A DNA stretch of 64,000 bases from Psococerastis gibbosa (lineage: Eukaryota > Arthropoda > Insecta > Psocodea > Psocidae). The notes under the pieces were generated by a model. The model saw only the letters and a program-made list of their open reading frames with translations, had not been told where the DNA came from and did not search any database. This document shows, one piece after another, positions 24,974 through 36,059 of the stretch. The stretch lies in NCBI GenBank assembly GCA_963971405.1, contig OZ020491.1, positions 5,636,855 through 5,700,854 of the forward strand, in the 5' to 3' direction. How positions within the stretch are numbered: the stretch's first letter is position 1; the number at the start of each line of letters is the position of its first letter. Position numbers and translations under genes: made by a program.

Positions 24974-27900
24974 CTGAAAAGAGAAACACGTCAGTTATTG
25001 CTATAGAGCCAACAGGAGGGGGCGGGGCAGAGAGAGTGGCGTATCCGTATAGAAATGACGAGCTCTACGCGATATACCGAAAACCTCCGATAGTAGCCGA
25101 AATCAAGAGAGCCCGCATCAAGGGAGAAGACGAGTGGGACGACCACGGACGACTTCGAGGTGGATCTGGCGACCCTTGGCGTCGATGACTGGCGAAGAGA
25201 GCGCAGGACTTCGCAGGCTGGCGCGATGTGGCAGAGCAGGCCAAGGCCCTTCACGCCAAGGAGTAAGTAATAATAATAATTCGTGTATTTCAGAAGATTA
25301 TTGACCTAACAACATATACTGTAGGCCCCATTAACCTAACGGTGTGCGGGGTACCTACGAATATGGGTAGTAAGTATAAGTAGTAAGGAGGGGGAAAATC
25401 TTTACGGGTGCAAAAAATCCAATTTCACTGGAATACCGTTCGTAGAGCAATATATGAGATGTCATAAAGTACAAGTGATGTTCCTATTTTTTTTATGTAC
25501 ATTATGTAGCCGTCACTGACAAAAATCAGCCCCAGTTTTATTTTCAGTTGCGCTATATGTCTCCTCTACCGAAGATTGGCGATCATCATGGCCATTTGTG
25601 TCTTGGAGACTACTTCTCTGAAAAGGGAAGTCGTCATCATGCCAAATCCACTGCCGAAGATTTTTTTAACCATGATGTTCTTCTGCCGGGAGCACTGTCC
25701 TTCTATCTTTCCTTGGTTTCCATCATGCAGAAGGGGACATTGCTCGTTTCTCATCACACGACTGAAGTTATTTTCGTTTTTTAAATGTCCGCAGCAACTC
25801 GGCTTCAGGATCCATTCCCCTCAAGTACCTCGGCATTACGAATTTTATGAAAAATTACCGTGTTTCAAATACATACTCCAAAGTTCACGTACCTCTTCGC
25901 ACACTGAAGAAAGTTTCTCGGGATTCTTTAGTAGCCTTGGACGGACAAAGTCAACAACCTCCTGACTCGACATGAAGTTCCAGATCCCGTCACAGGCGAG
26001 CACCAGGAACTCCACGTCCGGGGTCACCTCCAGCACCTTGACGTCTGGCATCGGCGAGATCATTTGTTCTTCCGCTGGCAGCTCAGTTACAAGCTTGTAT
26101 ACGTGGTCACCTGCAACGATATTGAAATGAAGTAGAGCGATTTTAGGTTTCACCATTTTTTCTACATCCCTGTTTTTTTAATAACAATACAATACCGTTT
26201 ATTTCATAAAAGAAACATAATTACATGCTGCTTTATAATCATAATATGCTGCAGGGCTCATGCCCGTGCTCAGCTAACAATTGGGAATATATATTTGTAA
26301 CCTAACCGTTAGTAAAAGTAAGTAAAGTCTGTAAGATGAGTAATTGCTTCACAAAATACGATATGTACTTAATGTGATTGGTACTGTCGACTCATCGTTT
26401 GTCGGCACTATTTCGTTAGAAAGTGTTTTTAAATGTCCTCACAATATGTTCAGTTGATGTACTGTATTTCCGTAACTTGGAAGTTTGTTGTTGTGCTACA
26501 ATTGTCTTCAATTGCATAATAATGATTCACTATAGACAGCTAGGTCTAAAGGTAATACACGTGTGTACCAGTGTACCTATGGCCTGCTGTCATCAATTGT
26601 GCGTCATTATTAGCCAATCAGAGCGCTAGTTACATGTCTTTTAGACTACTGACAGGTAGGCTCCCTGAAGTGATAATAGACCTGTAACGGCGACTTACAA
26701 TTCCGAAGCAACACCCAAGCATTATTTCCATAATACGGGTATTCGTTATGTTAAGCTTTGCCCACGCAAACCTTACTCCGCAGTTAGTTTTCTCCTCACC
26801 ACATGAGCCAACGTACCCAAACTTAAGGGCTTAAGGGCTCTATATACCCGGAAATTGCTATCCCTCTATTTGATTCCCATAGTAAGTACTGCAAGTTGCT
26901 AAAAGATTAAAAATCACTGTTGTTTCCCACGCCTACTTTAAGCAACCCTGTCAGCCTGGCGGGGGGAGTGAGTCTGTTTGTTAACTTGAGGCCCCCTAAG
27001 GGCAGACTCTTTCACCTCGGGGAAAGGGGAGTTGACTGACAGGGTGGACCCCCTGATTATATATTAAAAAAAAAAAAAACTTGGGGAATATGGTTAAGCC
27101 ACACGATTAAATCGGAGGTGACCAGGACTCCGACACGCACGTAGACTGACTGGTGTAGTCTCAGCACGTTATCATGTCCCCATGTTCCCCTGCCAACGCT
27201 GTGCACACTACCAAGTTTGCCGCAGTTTGAAACATGCTTTGCTCTCATGGATTCAAAATGGTAAGGCAGATTAAAAATAACTAAGATACTTTTTATGAAG
27301 CACTTTTCCACCGGGTGGGACGTTTTTTATGGTTAAAAAAACACATTAAAAGAAATAAGTGCCTAAAAATAACAATTTTAGAACTCAATGCTTTGCTTGT
27401 ACACCAAACTTGATGATGAATTCGAAGTGGCGATGGAATACCTGACTAATATAGAGCCCTATCTAAAAAGAAACAAAACGGAAATGACACTTACCCAGAG
27501 CCCGCGACAGGTTAAGGCCGCCATTGACTCGGCCCTCGCTGGTCACCTTCCCACCCGCATTCTTGATCCTCTGCATCTCAACCTCGTCTTCCGGCTTGTG
27601 GTCTAGACTCAGGTCGACGGCAACGCCATTCTGCGACGCGACGCACCGCGAGTCGCCCGCGTTGGCTACGTACACTTTGTCGCCGGCCACGAGCGCGACC
27701 ACAGCGGTGCAGCCACTGTCCGACCCGGGCTGTAAATATAAAAGAATCATGACAGAACGGATAGCTGAAAAACGACCACCGACCTCGCATTGCAGAATGC
27801 AAATGGCATTGACGGAAATGTTTGTTTTCCTCTATTCCTTGGTTTAAATTGATCAATGATCATACAGTAAAGTCTTGAATGTCTGCTACCACGTTACCGT

Positions 27901-30900
27901 TTTTGTATTTAGCCCTAGCCGGTCGGTGGAATCCCCGCCTAATGAGAGGGTCCTCGACCTGTGCTCAGGCCTAGACCCTTATTGGGCTGTCGTGCCACGG
28001 CGTATTGCTATACGGCGACACAGGTCTTCACTTTGCAGGCGTTCCAGCCTTGCGCATCTTCTGGTGACAGGCCGGGGGTCCTCCCTCACGCTGGTTTCCA
28101 AGGGCATCCTTGGTGGTCCTTATTCCTCGGAATAGTCACTTAAGCGTTGCTGGAGATGACTGTCTTCTTTCCTCTTCGTGTGACTCTCCATTTTAATAAA
28201 ATAAAGCGATAAAAATATAAAATGTTCATAGTACTTCAGTGGAAGTGGAAGTAACAGGTTAATCGTCTTTACGCCAGAGGGGGAAAACCTTATGGGTGCA
28301 AAAATTCAAAAAATTGTCGAAACTGTCCAAAATATCACATTCCTTAGCAGAAATACCCCATTTTTTTAAGAAAAGAAAAAAAACGCAGTGTCCGATTTGC
28401 TCTTTATCAGCTACAACATCAATGTTTGGTTCACTGCTACCCACCAACCCAACTCCCTCTGCTGACAAATAACCGTACGCCGCAGAGTAACATTCGTCCA
28501 TCAAATCACCCAAATTAGCAGCCTGCCCACTTTTGCTTACCTCATCTGTTGTACCCATAGTAAATTCATCGTCGTCATCTTCCATCCCCTCCTCGTCCTC
28601 GTCGTCATCTTCGTCCTCATCCTCCTCGTCTTCGCACTCATCGTCCTCCTCAAGTCCCCCGCTGTCCGGCTTCTTTGAAGAGCAACCTTCTGTAAGAGAA
28701 TGACATTCAAGGCGCCCCTCATCGTCACTTGAACTCACGACGTCCTGACCCGTAAAGTTTTCATCGCTGTCACTCTCGCTTGAGTCTTCAGCAGGATCTA
28801 CAAAGCAAAACAAATAATTATTTTTTGTTGGGGCATATCATATGCATTTGATGGTCTTGGTTTTTGAACACCATAAGGTGGTGCTGACGTTCAAGTTTGC
28901 ACTTTTTCTCCCATTTCGTTAAGGTGCATATTCCACCTACATCAATAGTCAATAGTAAATGTGGAATTGACTATTGACGCAGGTGGAATAAGCGCTTTAC
29001 TCGTTGCAAGGTGCAGCAATTGCTCCTCTTGGCCTAGGCTCAAGGCTGAGGACAGACAATAAAATTGTAAATGTTATATACTGTCTATCATCCAGCACGT
29101 ATGTCCTTATCCATAATGTATAAAACACGAACCTTAGGTTCAAACGGAAAGAGAGCTGATCACCATGTGAGCAGATTAAACCGTGCAAGTGAGAGTAGTC
29201 TCCATGCCCAGGAACAAGTACGTTACCGTGTAGCCCCTAAGTAATTAATTTGCCCCCCCCCCCCGAAGTAATAAATAATCATTTATTTTCTTCCTTCATA
29301 AGATATCCAATGCAATCAATGCAACAATATAGTAGTAGTTTGGTTGGACACAGTCCCAGGTCACGGTGTGGACCCATTGGACAGTACAACAATATAACAA
29401 ATATTTCAATTTTACTAATCATTTTCTATTCGAGGTAGGAACCCTTTACATTTCTCTGTGATGTGCCCCTATATAGGTTATATATTACTTACTGTACGGT
29501 ATAGGTTACTTGTGATGTAATGCGATTTACAATAATGATGTATTTTTTTTTCTTCTTCCTTTTTTACCATCTCATAAATAATTTCTTCTAATTTAAGGAA
29601 TGTATTCTTCAACATTTTAAAGAGAGTGATTTCACTTGAATTGGCAGGTTGCCCCCTGTCCCCCAAGTGGTTAAGTGTAAGCTTATAAATAATTCCCCTC
29701 TCATAAGTACATTCAGTATACGCTAGTCTATAGAAGGTCCCAATTAGTGGTATTCGGAGTGTGACAGTACTTACCCGAAGAAACAAACTTCTTAAACAGC
29801 TCATCCGGATTAACAGACTCTTTCTTCTTTGCCGGCAACGGGACATGCTTCAACAAAGCTTTCCCCTTCCCTTTCGACTTTTCCGACTGGGCCGGACCAT
29901 TTTCCGAGGACGATATCTCTGCATTCTGCTTTCCATCGTCCTCGACGCCATTACCATTAACAACAACCTCCTCAGTCACACTCTCTTCGCCTACATCCCC
30001 TGAACTATCCGGAGCAGTAGCATCACCATTTAAATACTTCTCAGCCAGACTCGTTCGCGTGATCTCCTTCGAAGACGACGAACTAGAAACCGCCGGCTCG
30101 GCAACACGAGTAACACCACTACAACTACTGCTTGAACTGCAAGCGGCCGCCCCGCTATCGGAAGAACCCTCATCGGCAAAGTCACTGCTTAAACTAGAAC
30201 TTGTGCACTCAGCTTCGTTGAGGGGCTTGTTCATTTTCGCCCGCAGGAATGGGGACACAGGTGTTGATAAATTCTCTCTCTTCCACTTCATTCCCTTCTG
30301 GTCCATGAGTTTACCGGACGCGTACTTGGCTATAACCGCTTCCAACGGCATCTCCGCCTCTTCCTTAAGATCACCCAAATTCTCATCTTCATCCTCTGTT
30401 GCATCGCCTTCATCGTTCTTTTCAGCTAATTCTTTTAAAATATCTATTACATCAGGTTCGGTTAGAGATTTGTCAAACTTAAGGAATGCTTCTTTCAAGG
30501 CCTCTATGTAATCTCCTTTCTTGAAATTGTCACTGTCTTTAATGAAATCGGGTAGTTTTTTGGCTGCATATTCGGCGACTTCTTTACCACCATGGCCGTC
30601 GTACACAGCCATAAGAGATAAGTTTTCTGACAAGTCCAAAATACAGTTATGAGCATCCTAAAACAAAGATTTCGTTGTACTGTTCTGTTTAAAAATGACA
30701 ATCTACAACGTGACCTATATTCTTAAATTCCAATATATTTAAAGCGCGGACTTGGCTATACTCCGTAATATTAGTGGTGACTGCCACAAAAGCATTGTTA
30801 AAGCTACGGAAAGTGGAATCCAAATATTATACAATTTAACCATGCTTATTGCTTTACTAATATAAAACGCCTTGGTATTTTTTTTTTTTTTTAAGGTTAA

Positions 30901-32461
30901 TCGCATACAAACAATTTAATGAATGTATCCGATTGACCTCTTCAGTCGCCTCGCTAGGTTATTACCCGTGTTGAGCTACGACACGTCTCCGATAGCATGG
31001 CGTGTAAAGACTCGCACAAGTGGAAGCACGTTACCACCTGGCCATCGAAGTCGATTGCACCACCATTTTTTGTTTAGTTATCCGCAACTTTTTGCTTGGA
31101 TGTATAGGATGTTATACTACACAAAAATTAGAGTCCCTGACCAGCCAGAGCAGGTTCGACCGTGGCAACAAAAACAGCCACCCGAGAGGGTTTTGTACGA
31201 AAAAAGGAGGAGGTACTTTAATAGTCCAGCTCCTGGAGTCTTACTCATCCAAATTATATATAGTGAGGCGTCAATAAGTCTGCGCTTAATGTATGTTCTG
31301 AAACAAGCTTGATCCAACTGGCTTACTAAAAATGGTAGCATATTGTAAAGCCGGTGTGCAAGTATCGGATAAGAATCCCTCAACTTGTTTAGGCGACACC
31401 TAGTCATATCGAACCCGTTCGCCGATAGCGTATTATAAGAGTGCACTGTACTCCGAGCTGGCAATCCAGGATTCATCTTTACGGCCATGAGACAATTAAA
31501 GACATAATGGCCATGAACGGTGAGGACTCTAGCGGCTTTAAAAAGGGGTCTGCAGTGGGCAAGATACGAACTTTTTTTGACATTGCGGACAGCTCGTTTT
31601 TGTAGTAGGAGTACCTTGCTTACTCCTGGAGAGTGCCCCCATGCCAGTATACTATAATTTATATGGGCATGAAACAGACCATGGTATGCCATCAAAAGAT
31701 ACTGCTCCGGCACCAGTCTACCAAGTTTACGTAGCAGGAAAGCAACTTTAGCGAGTTAACTACATGCTATTAGTATGGTCCTCCCAGGATAGTTTGTTGT
31801 CAATCATAAAGCCCAACAGCTTAACTGCACCAGTTTGATGTACACTAGCACTACTAGACAAGGAACAGATAATTCTTTGTGTCTTATCATTGTTAATTTT
31901 AAGTCTTATTGACAAACCACACTGTATCCTCAAGCAAAAGCAAGACAGATTCACTCGTCTATCACTATTTTCCGGTTTGTTTCTTAACACAAATAAAACT
32001 GCTCAATGTGTCATGGATAAAGATTGATTGAATAGGTTTGTGCCGAAACCGCGTGTATTCAAACTTTAGTTTTTAAAAATTGAGCTTTTGCGACTAGCCA
32101 GTGGCAAATTTGCCTGATAAGCCTAAGTTAACTTAACCTAACTTTATTACCTAAATTAATAGACATAACTGTCAAAAGACAAACGGGAATAAATAAGTAA
32201 GTGTCGGGTCATAGTTTAAATTTCTACAAAAACTAAAATGTTTAAAGAAACATAGATTCCTTTAAGTTTATAGGGAACTTACAGCTATTTAGCTTTCTTT
32301 ATGCAAGTAAGTAGACTGTCTGATGAGTGGAGAAGCTAGAAAATACTCACTTCTTGAGAAACCCGCCAACCTTGCATGGAGCTCACACCGCACTTTAAAC
32401 TGTTGTTTACTTCATCACTTGAAAATTTCTCAGTCACAGGTTGTGTGAGATAGGCACCCAT
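24716..32461 (-). CDS. PPM1G: Protein phosphatase 1G (PP2C gamma), complete, 6 exons, 653 aa
   Basis: Mg2+/Mn2+-dependent nuclear Ser/Thr phosphatase of the PPM family, linked in other animals to splicing factors and histone chaperone functions. Exons in transcript order: 32461-32351, 30657-29775, 28797-28541, 27729-27495, 26110-25893 and 24973-24716. Phases all agree, summing to 1962 nt. It starts [13 protein letters not shown] and continues [16 protein letters not shown]. Metal-binding Asp residues are visible at DGHGG (about 57), ACDGIW (about 536) and GCDNMT (about 586); GDSRCV is also present. As in PPM1G, a long acidic, Ser-rich insert (about 105-410) splits the catalytic domain. The C-terminus has basic clusters (VKRK, SKRSK), a plausible nuclear signal. 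Length is 653 aa against 546 in human; the extra length lies in the insert. It converges tail-to-tail with GCN5. Confidence 0.96.
25893..26110 (-). CDS. PPM1G: PPM1G coding exon 5
   Basis: Catalytic part: [31 protein letters not shown]. Phase 0 at the 3' end. Confidence 0.95.
26929..27265 (+). repeat. Dispersed repeat R, long copy in PPM1G intron 4
   Basis: AAGCAACCCTGTCAGCCTGG through GGTGACCAGGACTCC to GGATTCAAAATGGTAAGGC. An inverted copy lies at 34018-34372. Confidence 0.85.
27495..27729 (-). CDS. PPM1G: PPM1G coding exon 4
   Basis: Catalytic part: [29 protein letters not shown] and [10 protein letters not shown], all canonical PP2C motifs. Confidence 0.95.
27779..27941. mobile_element. 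Deletion derivative of the nested MITE, PPM1G intron 3
   Basis: The left half is inner-element sequence (CCGACCTCGCATTGCAGAAT). The right half is outer-element sequence (GTCTTGAATGTCTGCTACCA ... GGTGGAATCCCCGCC). Confidence 0.8.
28541..28797 (-). CDS. PPM1G: PPM1G coding exon 3 (acidic insert)
   Basis: Almost entirely Asp/Glu/Ser, including a run of more than 30 mostly acidic residues, matching the acidic box of PPM1G. Open reading continues to 28259, but the donor GTAAGC at 28540 gives phase 0 and joins exon 4 at PGSDSG, as in the family. Confidence 0.9.
28922..28992. mobile_element. Short palindromic MITE, PPM1G intron 2
   Basis: About 71 bp, ATTCCACCTACATCAATAGT and its complement. Related to 2341-2420. 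Confidence 0.7.
29775..30657 (-). CDS. PPM1G: PPM1G coding exon 2
   Basis: Encodes residues 38-331: the first catalytic segment with [10 protein letters not shown], then a long low-complexity, Ser- and acid-rich insert, ending at a Lys-rich stretch and VSSG. Donor GTAAGT, phase 1. Confidence 0.94.
30885..31056 (-). repeat. Family B, copy 3 (PPM1G intron 1)
   Basis: Reverse copy: AAGGTTAATCGCATACAAAC ... CCACCTGGCCATCGAAGTCG. Confidence 0.88.
31117..31990 (-). pseudogene. LINE ORF2 C-terminal remnant, PPM1G intron 1
   Basis: Two adjacent open pieces. 31760-31990 has LKINNDKTQ and [16 protein letters not shown] (end of the reverse transcriptase domain). 31117-31713 has [20 protein letters not shown] and [10 protein letters not shown], typical of CR1/Jockey-like ORF2 tails. 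The two pieces are separated by stops. Same strand as the host gene. Confidence 0.82.
32351..32461 (-). CDS. PPM1G: PPM1G coding exon 1
   Basis: Encodes residues 1-37, including MGAYL (a potential N-myristoylation start) and MQGWRVSQE. Phase 0 donor GTGAGT. Confidence 0.94.
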
Positions 32462-34017
32462 TTTCAAAATTGTTGATAAATAACCGGTTAAGCTATAATA
32501 CTACTGTTAAAAATAATTTTCTCGCTACATTGCCCTGTAGAGAAGACGACGGCGTGAACGCTTTTTCAAAATGGCGAAGGAGGGGGAGGGCTTGTTTTGT
32601 GTGGAGCAAATCAGGAGATTGGCTATAGCAAATGCCCGCCATAAAGTGTTTGGCGGGAAACTGATTTTAAAAATTAACGTTTTTAAATTTATTAATTATT
32701 TTGCTCTTATATTTATAAATTATGCATCAGTGAATGAATTTAGTGGCTATTGTTTTATAACTAAACCTAAAAAAGGTAGCATATAATAATGTATAAACAT
32801 TTGCAAGTGAATATATGCAGAACCTGCAACATTATGTTCCGCAAATTAATTAACATATTGAATTAATTATTGTCATTATAAGCCTACTCAAAATTCGGTG
32901 TCATGAAAAATTAAATCCGTTGAGACTCGAGCAATTAAAACAGGTCATCCTGTTAACAGAACAAATACATTATGGATTCCAAAGCACTCACAACTAGCTT
33001 AGGCCAGAGTAATTTTAATTCAGCTTCTTTTACGATGCACCCTTTAGGTTTCGTAAAAACCCCGCTTTTCCGGTTTATTTATTGAAATAACTCTGGTTTC
33101 TTGGGAGCGAATGTTCCTTGAGGGGAAAATGCCCCCTAACTTTCCCCTAAATGACGCAGTACAGGGTTGTATAATTACATTTTTTCACAATACTTATACC
33201 CACTGCATACTGGTAGATGCGTTGCCACCCGTTGCCTATATGGCTTGTTCTATCTTCTTCTTCTATTTCAGTCATGACTCTATGACTATACCAAGGAATC
33301 TGATCTATCTTTGAGTTCTATTTTGTTGCATTGGTGTTTACACGAATTAATTATTAAAGTATACCTTGAGAGTTTAGCCTACACCTAATAAGTCTACTGC
33401 CTAGTAGGCCTACTTTGGTCGTATTTCTTACAATTTCTTTTCACAACATTTTGTACGTTAATAGGGTAGGGGGCGCTAGTAGACTTGTTGTCCAGAGCGC
33501 CAAAATCTCATTCTGCTCGGCCTCCATACAGTGCGTAAATTTATTCTAATTTTTTTTTTTAATTAATAAAATCGACCACATCACCTATATGGGTCGTCGT
33601 GTACGATAATAATTAGCGAAATTAACGGGATTAAAATATTAGTAGGAAATGATAATCTATAGCTGGTTTACAGAATAGTTTCGTGAATATGGACGGAGGG
33701 GATAGGCAGGGCGGGGGGTGGGGGGAATAAAGGGAGAGAGGGTTTTGATAACCCACTTTCTAAATGGGAAAATCATGGATATGAACATGAGTGGGTTTAC
33801 AACGGTATAATGCCATTACCATTGTCATTTGTATGCAATGAACTGTATGCAGTCACGAGAGCTTCCCTCGTTAAGCCATACATATTACTTCTCTCATTCC
33901 CCGCGGGTGATATTCAGAAGTTGCCACTTGTTCCAGTATTTGTACTGACACGGCTGTCAATATAGTGTTTTTCACTGTTACTTGCGGCATGTCACCATCA
34001 GTAGGTAGTGCCAACGG
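32462..34017. other. PPM1G upstream region, no other gene seen
   Basis: The PPM1G promoter should lie just right of 32461. I saw no clear TATA box. The remainder is AT-rich with a G-rich patch (33695-33726). Confidence 0.5.
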
Positions 34018-34372
34018 CCTTACTATGTTGAATCCATTAGAGCAGAGCATGTTTCAAACTGCGGCAAACTTGGTAGTGTGCATAGCGATGGCAGGCGAAC
34101 ATGGTGGGACATGACAACGCGCTGGGACTATACCAGTCAGTCAGTCTACTTGCTTGTCGAGTCCTGGTCACCTCCGATTTAATTGTCTGACTTTAACATG
34201 TTCCCCAAGTGGTTCGAAATCTACTATAATCAGGAGGTCCACCCTGTCAGTCATCTCCCCTTTCCCCCGAGGTGAAAGAGTCTGCCCTTAGGGTGCCTCA
34301 TGTTAACAAAGGACTCACTCCCCCCGCCAAGCTGACAGGGTTGCTTAAAGCTGAAATGCTGAAAGTAGGCGT
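34018..34372 (-). repeat. Dispersed repeat R, inverted long copy
   Basis: Reverse complement of 26929-27265, from GAATCCATTAGAGCAGAGCA to AAGCTGACAGGGTTGCTTAA. Confidence 0.85.
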
Positions 34373-34721
34373 TAGAAGCAACAACAAAATGTCACCAGTA
34401 GCGTTAGTAGGGGGGCTGGGTAGCTACAACGCATTGGACAAATAATAGTCAAAATGCAATTCATATATAACAAACAAATTAGGCTACAGCATAAAACTAA
34501 TTAAGTAGTTAAAAATTAAAGTGGCAAAATATAATGGATATATATTTCGATTTCATTGTGGATTGGAAGCTTATGGGTATACACGTAGACAGCAGCCTAC
34601 CTGCAATAATGCTTGTTTATAAACTTTTTGACAATTTACGCAATCGTTGCCACATGTGAGAAGTTTTTCTCTGATTGGAAATTAATATATACTCGTATAA
34701 TACTATTTAAAAACTACAATG

Positions 34722-34753
34722 CGTCGGCTGCAAAGTAATACCTCGTAACTGAC
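34722..34753 (+). repeat. Left terminal inverted repeat of the 3.68 kb transposon
   Basis: 32 bp, 31 of which match the reverse complement of 38369-38400. Flanked outside by AATG. Confidence 0.93.
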
Positions 34754-34959
34754 TTTTTTTCGAAAATCGGTTTTTTAATGCATTGTGAAGAGAATTTAAA
34801 AAGGCACATTTTTATACAAGAATTATGACCAAAGCAGCGTTCTTCTTAGAGAAAATCAAGATTTGAAATTTATTGTAACTGAAATGGCGCATGCTCGGTC
34901 GGAAATACCGCGTATTTGATAGTCGGCCATATTGATAGCCGCATCACCTGTTGTCAATT

Positions 34960-35214
34960 CTAGTTTGTTCGTGTGCTTATCAATTTTGGTGAGTATAATA
35001 TTATTTTTAGATTTTCTTTTGCAAATATACTATAGAACACATTATTGTCGACCATAATATGTTTCAAAACTATCATTAAATCATGCATCCCAGTTACATT
35101 TTCTTTGTCAAAGAAGGCCAAGCAGATACGAGTTATTGCATGTTCATATTTTTTGTCAACAGAGTTATTATTACAATGTAACTGATTTAGCTCAATGGTA
35201 GAACCCTCACTCAT
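34960..35214 (-). CDS. Small antisense ORF in the left arm of the transposon, 84 aa, unknown
   Basis: It starts with ATG on the minus strand (MSEGSTIELNQLHCNN) and ends before the left TIR. The composition looks protein-like (ICLAFFDKENVTGMHDLMIV), with no low complexity and no family I recognise. It may be a chance ORF or a second gene of the element. Confidence 0.25.
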   Translation of the reverse strand: MSEGSTIELNQLHCNNNSVDKKYEHAITRICLAFFDKENVTGMHDLMIVLKHIMVDNNVFYSIFAKENLKIILYSPKLISTRTN

Positions 35215-35252
35215 GGTAGCTGTAGGCTAATAAACTGAACGAACCACAGAAT

Positions 35253-35425
35253 TTTTGGCCCAGGGGGTGGTCCGTAGGGTCCGCCCCCCCCCCCCCCCCG
35301 AAATACATTGTATGTAGACCTGTATGGGGTGAAGAATTTATCCATTAATTCATTAATAAATAATGTAAAAAAAAAAAATTGGACCCCCCCTTAATCAAAA
35401 CCTGGGCACGGCCTGGCCCAAATCA
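35253..35425 (-). mobile_element. Poly-C/G short element inserted inside the transposon
   Basis: Contains a long C run followed by the reverse complement of the sequence found at 3180-3345, 3398-3556 and 3640-3783 (about AATACATTGTATGTAGACCT ... TAATGAATTAATGG-like core). Its ends contain GGCCCAGG / CCTGGCCC. Confidence 0.6.
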
Positions 35426-35498
35426 TCTACTCTAGAATTGGCTTTAGCTCCCAAGGTAAGGTATAACGCGTGTTACTGTGATTGTTTCAGATCAGAAG

Positions 35499-35604
35499 AT
35501 GGATTCCTCTTGTGACTCGTTTGATTCGGAGGAGGACGTGGAAGAGTTGGTTCGAGAGCTGAAGAAAATAATCCTGCAATTAAAATCGCATTTAGGCCTA
35601 AAAG
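35499..35604 (+). CDS. Possible 5' coding exon of the transposase
   Basis: After a pyrimidine tract and cag, an ATG opens an acidic stretch (MDSSCDSFDSEEDVEELVRE) that ends at a GTAACT donor. It resembles N-termini of this transposase type. Its phase (1) does not fit the best downstream acceptors cleanly, so the exon structure is unresolved. Confidence 0.45.
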
Positions 35605-36059
35605 GTAACTTTATTTCTATCTAATGACGGGTGCAGTCTACATTAAGTACCGTAAGCCTAACCAATTGATGACTCACACTATTTAAAGTAGGTTCATTGG
35701 TCAGCCCCCTGCTATGTAACGCAGAGGTTTGGACTTCGCGGTCTAAATCCCCATGGTACCTATGAATTTTTTCGGCGGTGTGCTTCGGCTTTTAGAGGTC
35801 CACCCAGCCTCTCTAAAGTTAATTTGGGAAGCTAGTTTGCTTCATAGCAGAAGGTCCGGTCTAGAAAACTAAAATTAAGTATTGCGTCATGCTGACTACA
35901 TGACTCTTTGTTCTCCCTGCATTGCAGCAGGCTCAGCTCCTCATTCAAGGGTTGCGCCACAGATTTTTTTTTATTATCAGGCATAGCCTAATGTTTATTA
36001 TTTTTGTTTCTAGCTCTCGTAGTTTGAAAAAAGCCATTACAATTACATCTTCTCAGAAT

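Noticed and set aside
25548-25965. Open frames on the + strand within PPM1G intron 5
   Set aside because: No domain recognised. Part overlaps exon 5 antisense, and the rest resembles a repeat also glimpsed near 14189. Not enough to call a gene.
28259-28540. Open frame extending PPM1G exon 3 to a stop at 28259
   Set aside because: A good GTAAGC donor at 28540 gives the right phase and restores the PP2C core in exon 4. The extension has no family similarity and would remove most of the catalytic domain.
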